Source: an uncultured Sphingomonadaceae bacterium (GTDB taxonomy: Bacteria > Pseudomonadota > Alphaproteobacteria > Sphingomonadales > Sphingomonadaceae). From it: 64,000 bases of DNA. This document shows positions 61,381-64,000 of the stretch, in pieces (position 1 is the stretch's first letter; the number at the start of each line of letters is the position of its first letter). The notes under the pieces were generated by a model. That model ran no database searches, was not told where the DNA came from, and saw only the letters and a program-made list of their open reading frames with translations. The position numbers and the translations under genes are program-made. The stretch is taken from the NCBI GenBank assembly GCA_947499975.1, contig CANMQE010000001.1:62001-126000 (forward strand). Reading direction: 5' to 3'.

Positions 61381-61982
61381 TCGCTGCGCATGTCGAGTTC
61401 GGGTGCGACCTCTGCGCCTGCCGTGGCGGCTTCGTACGGCACCATCGGCTCTGCACCGTGGATGATGTTGGCGCCGATCGTGTCGGGGAAGGTGCGGATG
61501 GTGGTGTTATACTGGCGCACCGCCTCGTTATAGTCGCGGATGGCCACGCGCACGCGGTTTTCGCTGCCTTCCAGCTGCGTCATGAAGCGGCCGAAATTGT
61601 CCTGGCTGCGCAGTTCGGGATAGGCCTCGACGGAGACGAGCAGGCGCGACAGGGCGCTGCCGAATTCGTTCTGCGCGGCCTGGTACTGCTCCATGGCCGC
61701 CGGATCGTTCAGATCGTCCGTATCCACCTGGATTTCGGGGCGGGTGGCCGAGGCGCGCGCCTCGATCACGCCTTGCAGCGTCTCTCGCTCTTCCTCGGCG
61801 GAGCTCATCACGATTTCCTGCAGATTGGGCAGCAGGTTCGCGCGTTCCTGGAACGCGGCTTCCACATCGGCCCATTTTGCCTTCGCGGTTTCCTCGGCAG
61901 CGGGCACCGAGTTGATGCCGCATGATGCCAGCGCCAGCGTGCCGACGAAAAGAGTGGCCGCCTTGGCCAGACGTGTGAACAT
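61377..61982 (-). CDS. LemA family lipoprotein
   Basis: 201 residues from the ATG at 61982, with GGAGGG upstream. Lipobox LALASC near residue 20. LemA core: VEAAFQERANLLPNLQEIVM, EIQVDTDDLNDPAAMEQYQA, and RVAIRDYNEAVRQYNTTIRTFPD. LemA proteins are helical membrane-anchored proteins of unclear role, often beside TPM-domain genes. First gene of the operon. Confidence 0.9.
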   Translation of the reverse strand: MFTRLAKAATLFVGTLALASCGINSVPAAEETAKAKWADVEAAFQERANLLPNLQEIVMSSAEEERETLQGVIEARASATRPEIQVDTDDLNDPAAMEQYQAAQNEFGSALSRLLVSVEAYPELRSQDNFGRFMTQLEGSENRVRVAIRDYNEAVRQYNTTIRTFPDTIGANIIHGAEPMVPYEAATAGAEVAPELDMRSE

Positions 61983-62029
61983 ACCCGTGATCCCTCCAGA
62001 AAACTCGGCCGTGAAGCCAGTGTGTTGCC

Positions 62030-62057
62030 TATATAGCACGCCAGAGATCGCGCACAA
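62030..62057 (-). promoter_or_regulatory. Candidate promoter of the lemA-TPM operon
   Basis: On the minus strand TTGTGC (62052-62057), 16 bases, then TATATA (62030-62035), 48 bases before the lemA start. The -10 is good, the -35 moderate. Confidence 0.4.
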
Positions 62058-62133
62058 GGCAAGTTCGGGTCTTGCATTGGCGCAAGGTGCTGCCGCAAAG
62101 CGCAATCAAGGCCAGCGGATAGGAGAGGCAGCC

Positions 62134-62637
62134 ATGTTCAAGGAGTTCAAGAAATTCATCGCGCGCGGCAACGTGATCGACCTTGCCGTGGGCGTGGTGA
62201 TCGGCGCGGCCTTCAGCGGCATCGTCACGCAGGTGACGGATGCGATCATCATGCCGATCATCGGCTGGATCTTCGGTGAGATCGATTTTTCCAACTGGTT
62301 CCTGCTGCTGGGCTCCATTCCCGAGGGCTACGAAGGTTCCACCACCAATTATGCCGAGTTGAAAGAGGCCGGCGTCGTCATGTTGGGTTACGGCGCGCTG
62401 ATCACCGCGATCATCAATTTCGTGATCGTCGCCTTTGCCCTGTTCATCATGGTGCGCGGCGTTAACCGGGTGACGGAGGAAATGCAGAGGAAACAGGCGG
62501 AGACGGAAGACAGCTCCAAGAGCGATGACGTGCCGACCAATCCCGAACTCGACGTGTTGAAGAAAATTCTGGCCGAGTTGCGGGACAAGCCCGATGCCAA
62601 GCCCGACTATGCGCCGGAAAACGGCCCGATGGGCTAG
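62134..62637 (+). CDS. mscL: Large-conductance mechanosensitive channel MscL
   Basis: 167 residues, longer than the ~136 of E. coli because of a charged C-terminal tail. N-terminal FKEFKKFIARGNVIDLAVGV and the pore helix VVIGAAFSGIVTQVTDAIIM are diagnostic; the second span is ALITAIINFVIVAFALFIMV, and the C-terminal helix contains NPELDVLKKILAELRD. Releases solutes on hypo-osmotic shock. Start at 62134 with AGGAGAGG upstream. Confidence 0.95.
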   Translation: MFKEFKKFIARGNVIDLAVGVVIGAAFSGIVTQVTDAIIMPIIGWIFGEIDFSNWFLLLGSIPEGYEGSTTNYAELKEAGVVMLGYGALITAIINFVIVAFALFIMVRGVNRVTEEMQRKQAETEDSSKSDDVPTNPELDVLKKILAELRDKPDAKPDYAPENGPMG

Positions 62638-62690
62638 GCGCCGTTCGCTCCCTGGCCCCTGCTGTCCTTTCCCTGTCCCTGCCTGTGCAC

Positions 62691-62718
62691 TTCACATTCA
62701 GGATCCACGCGCTATATG
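62691..62718 (+). promoter_or_regulatory. Candidate promoter of ssrA
   Basis: TTCACA (62691-62696), 16-base spacer, TATATG (62713-62718), directly upstream of the acceptor piece of the permuted tmRNA. Confidence 0.4.
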
Positions 62719-62721
62719 GGT

Positions 62722-63067
62722 GGGGCTGGTTTCGACCGGCTATGGCGATAAATTGCGCCGTGCAATAGGTACAGCGGACCCGGGGGCAGTACCCGGCGGC
62801 TCCACCAGAATTCGCAGGAAACTGCGGATCCTGACGGGGCCGAACCAGGATCGACGTGTGCTGAAAGACGGTGTTTTTGCTCGGGCTGAGTAACCCGTAA
62901 AACTGTTCAAAACCTATAAGTGCCAACGATAACGAAGCACTCGCAATCGCTGCGTAATTTGATGTCCTAACGGACTGAATTTACAAAGCTAAAGCGCGGT
63001 TGGACCGACCGGGCAACAGAACGGATTCCGGGGCCCCGGGGAGAGGCTAGCAACAGAATCTCCCCAC
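62722..63067 (+). ncRNA. ssrA: Permuted two-piece tmRNA (alphaproteobacterial ssrA)
   Basis: The acceptor piece comes first and ends in CGGCTCCACCA at 62797-62807. After a ~28-base spacer the coding piece begins at 62836 with GGGGCCG, which pairs with CGGCTCC to rebuild a 7-bp acceptor stem with the G3-U pair that alanyl-tRNA synthetase reads. GGATCGACG downstream matches the D-loop region of one-piece tmRNAs. The tag frame is GCC at 62922 to TAA at 62955-62957, giving ANDNEALAIAA, close to other alphaproteobacterial ANDN-type tags. tmRNA rescues stalled ribosomes and marks the product for proteolysis. The outer ends are approximate; GGGGAGA/TCTCCCC at 63039-63064 may close the 3' end. Confidence 0.93.
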
Positions 63068-63174
63068 TCATCTTGAGATTAGAAGAACCTTGCTAGCGAT
63101 CGCTTCGACGGTCTTCTCCCCGCCAATCAAGCAATGCGGGTGGCTAGCAACAGAAACCCCTACCTTCATTTCAA

Positions 63175-63426
63175 TCAGATTTTTTCAGGGATCGCCTTGC
63201 GCGCTTCCTTCTCGGCCTTTTCGTATTTCAGGCAATCGAGGATCTTCGCGCCCGCCAGAAATACAGCGCCGCTGCACGCTGCCATCAGCAGGTAGCCACC
63301 CCAGCCGGGGTACTGTTCCAGATAGTGAGTGCCACGCTCCATCGCGCCAAGCGCCAGGGCATAGATGATAAGAAAGGCTTCCCACCGGGTCTTGATTACG
63401 AACAGTCGGGAAATCTTCTTGAACAT
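63175..63426 (-). CDS. Small membrane protein of unknown function
   Basis: 83 residues with two predicted spans (AFLIIYALALGAM; GGYLLMAACSGAVFLAGA) and a charged C-terminus (EKAEKEARKAIPEKI). The N-terminal MFKKISRLFVIKTRWEAFLI is basic. I do not recognise a named family, though its length and composition fit conserved small membrane proteins of sphingomonads. Confidence 0.6.
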   Translation of the reverse strand: MFKKISRLFVIKTRWEAFLIIYALALGAMERGTHYLEQYPGWGGYLLMAACSGAVFLAGAKILDCLKYEKAEKEARKAIPEKI

Positions 63427-63547
63427 CAGTTGCCTTTCTTAACCCACACTATCGCAACTACCGTGCCAATCGCACAGTTCCGCCATTTCTATGGTTAAGA
63501 GAAAGCCGACTGTAAGGCAAACCGACAGTTAACGGCGCTGACAAGGC

Positions 63548-64000
63548 TCAGGCGAGCTCGGTAATGCCCAGCATTTCCAGCAATTTGCCCCGCGCGATGC
63601 GAACCTGTTGCGCCAATGCCTCGCTGCCCACCTGCGACGGATCGATGCTTTGCGGCCAGTATTCGGCCACCACCGACTCGAGTTTTTCAGCCTTCGCCGC
63701 ATCCAGCATGAAGCGCTGATCCACCGTGGCAGGGTCGGCAACCACGCGCAGGCGCAGGCAGGCGGGGCCGCCGCCATTGGCCATCGACTGGCGCACATCC
63801 ACCACGTTTACATGGCGGATGGGGCCGTTGCCTGCCAGCATCTCTGTCAGCCAGCTCCACACGCGCGGGTTGTCGCGGCATTCCTCCGGTACCACCAGCG
63901 TCATCTCGCCAGAGGGCGGGGTGATAAGCTGGGCGTTGAAGAGATAGGAGGTAACGGCATCTTCCAGGCTCACCCGGTCTGCGGGCACTTCCACGATCTG
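63548..64000 (-). CDS. astB: N-succinylarginine dihydrolase AstB, C-terminal part
   Basis: The frame runs off the window end, so only about 150 C-terminal residues are visible; a GTG at 63994 is unlikely to be the start since coding continues upstream (QIVEVPADRVSLEDAVTSYL). The diagnostic segment is VDVRQSMANGGGPACLRLRV. AstB hydrolyses N2-succinylarginine to succinylornithine, CO2 and ammonia in the AST arginine catabolic pathway. Other ast genes would lie beyond 64000. Confidence 0.9.
   Translation of the reverse strand, partial: QIVEVPADRVSLEDAVTSYLFNAQLITPPSGEMTLVVPEECRDNPRVWSWLTEMLAGNGPIRHVNVVDVRQSMANGGGPACLRLRVVADPATVDQRFMLDAAKAEKLESVVAEYWPQSIDPSQVGSEALAQQVRIARGKLLEMLGITELA

Noticed and set aside
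62638..63174. Prophage or genomic island integrated at ssrA
   Set aside because: No integrase, transposase or phage gene lies near; astB and a small membrane protein follow directly. Only a short 14-base direct repeat is present.

Overview
The window is a GC-rich alphaproteobacterial chromosome segment, most likely from the Sphingomonadales and probably Erythrobacteraceae. The evidence is a GcrA cell-cycle regulator, a circularly permuted two-piece ssrA (tmRNA) gene, TonB-dependent receptor/quinoprotein catabolic blocks, a LigE-like beta-etherase, and a LOV-HTH photoreceptor that closely resembles EL222 of Erythrobacter litoralis. No 16S gene is present, so the assignment rests on gene content alone.

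Layout. 1-9.7 kb is core-like: truB (5' end cut off), rpsO, pnp, two methyltransferase-type proteins, a DUF1993 protein, an AAHS-type MFS transporter, gcrA, an ABC-2 permease and hspQ. tRNA-Ser(CGA) and a large exported M16 protease follow. 13-19.9 kb is a surface or solute glycan block: a Crp-type regulator overlapping a sulfotransferase gene, a lone GT4, and a three-gene minus-strand operon of a sucrose-phosphate-synthase/HAD fusion, a GT-B transferase and a GT2, joined by 4-base overlaps. 20-36 kb is a catabolic block: MarR, a PQQ dehydrogenase, an exported VOC protein, a PaoABC-like molybdenum aldehyde oxidoreductase, an exported beta-propeller/amidohydrolase fusion, TetR, a TonB receptor, an alpha/beta hydrolase and an MFS carrier.

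36-55 kb is the most distinctive part. It opens with the LOV-HTH blue-light regulator. It then holds four more PQQ-type dehydrogenases (one with an N-terminal heme c domain, one with a C-terminal heme c domain), three paralogues of an unnamed exported protein family, a DUF6152-type protein, two small membrane proteins, an exported type-B carboxylesterase, a HupE-like membrane protein with a membrane-anchored partner, and two c-type cytochromes. Taken together this looks like a periplasmic oxidation module that passes electrons through cytochrome c. Light control is a hypothesis based on gene position and tentative operator-like sites.

55-59.3 kb is a five-gene operon (Nudix, PanE-like, LigE-like GST, 2-hydroxyacid dehydrogenase, D-glycerate 3-kinase). 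59.3-62 kb is a LemA operon with three TPM-domain genes. mscL, permuted ssrA, a small membrane protein and the C-terminal part of astB complete the window. I saw no CRISPR array, insertion sequence, prophage or rRNA.
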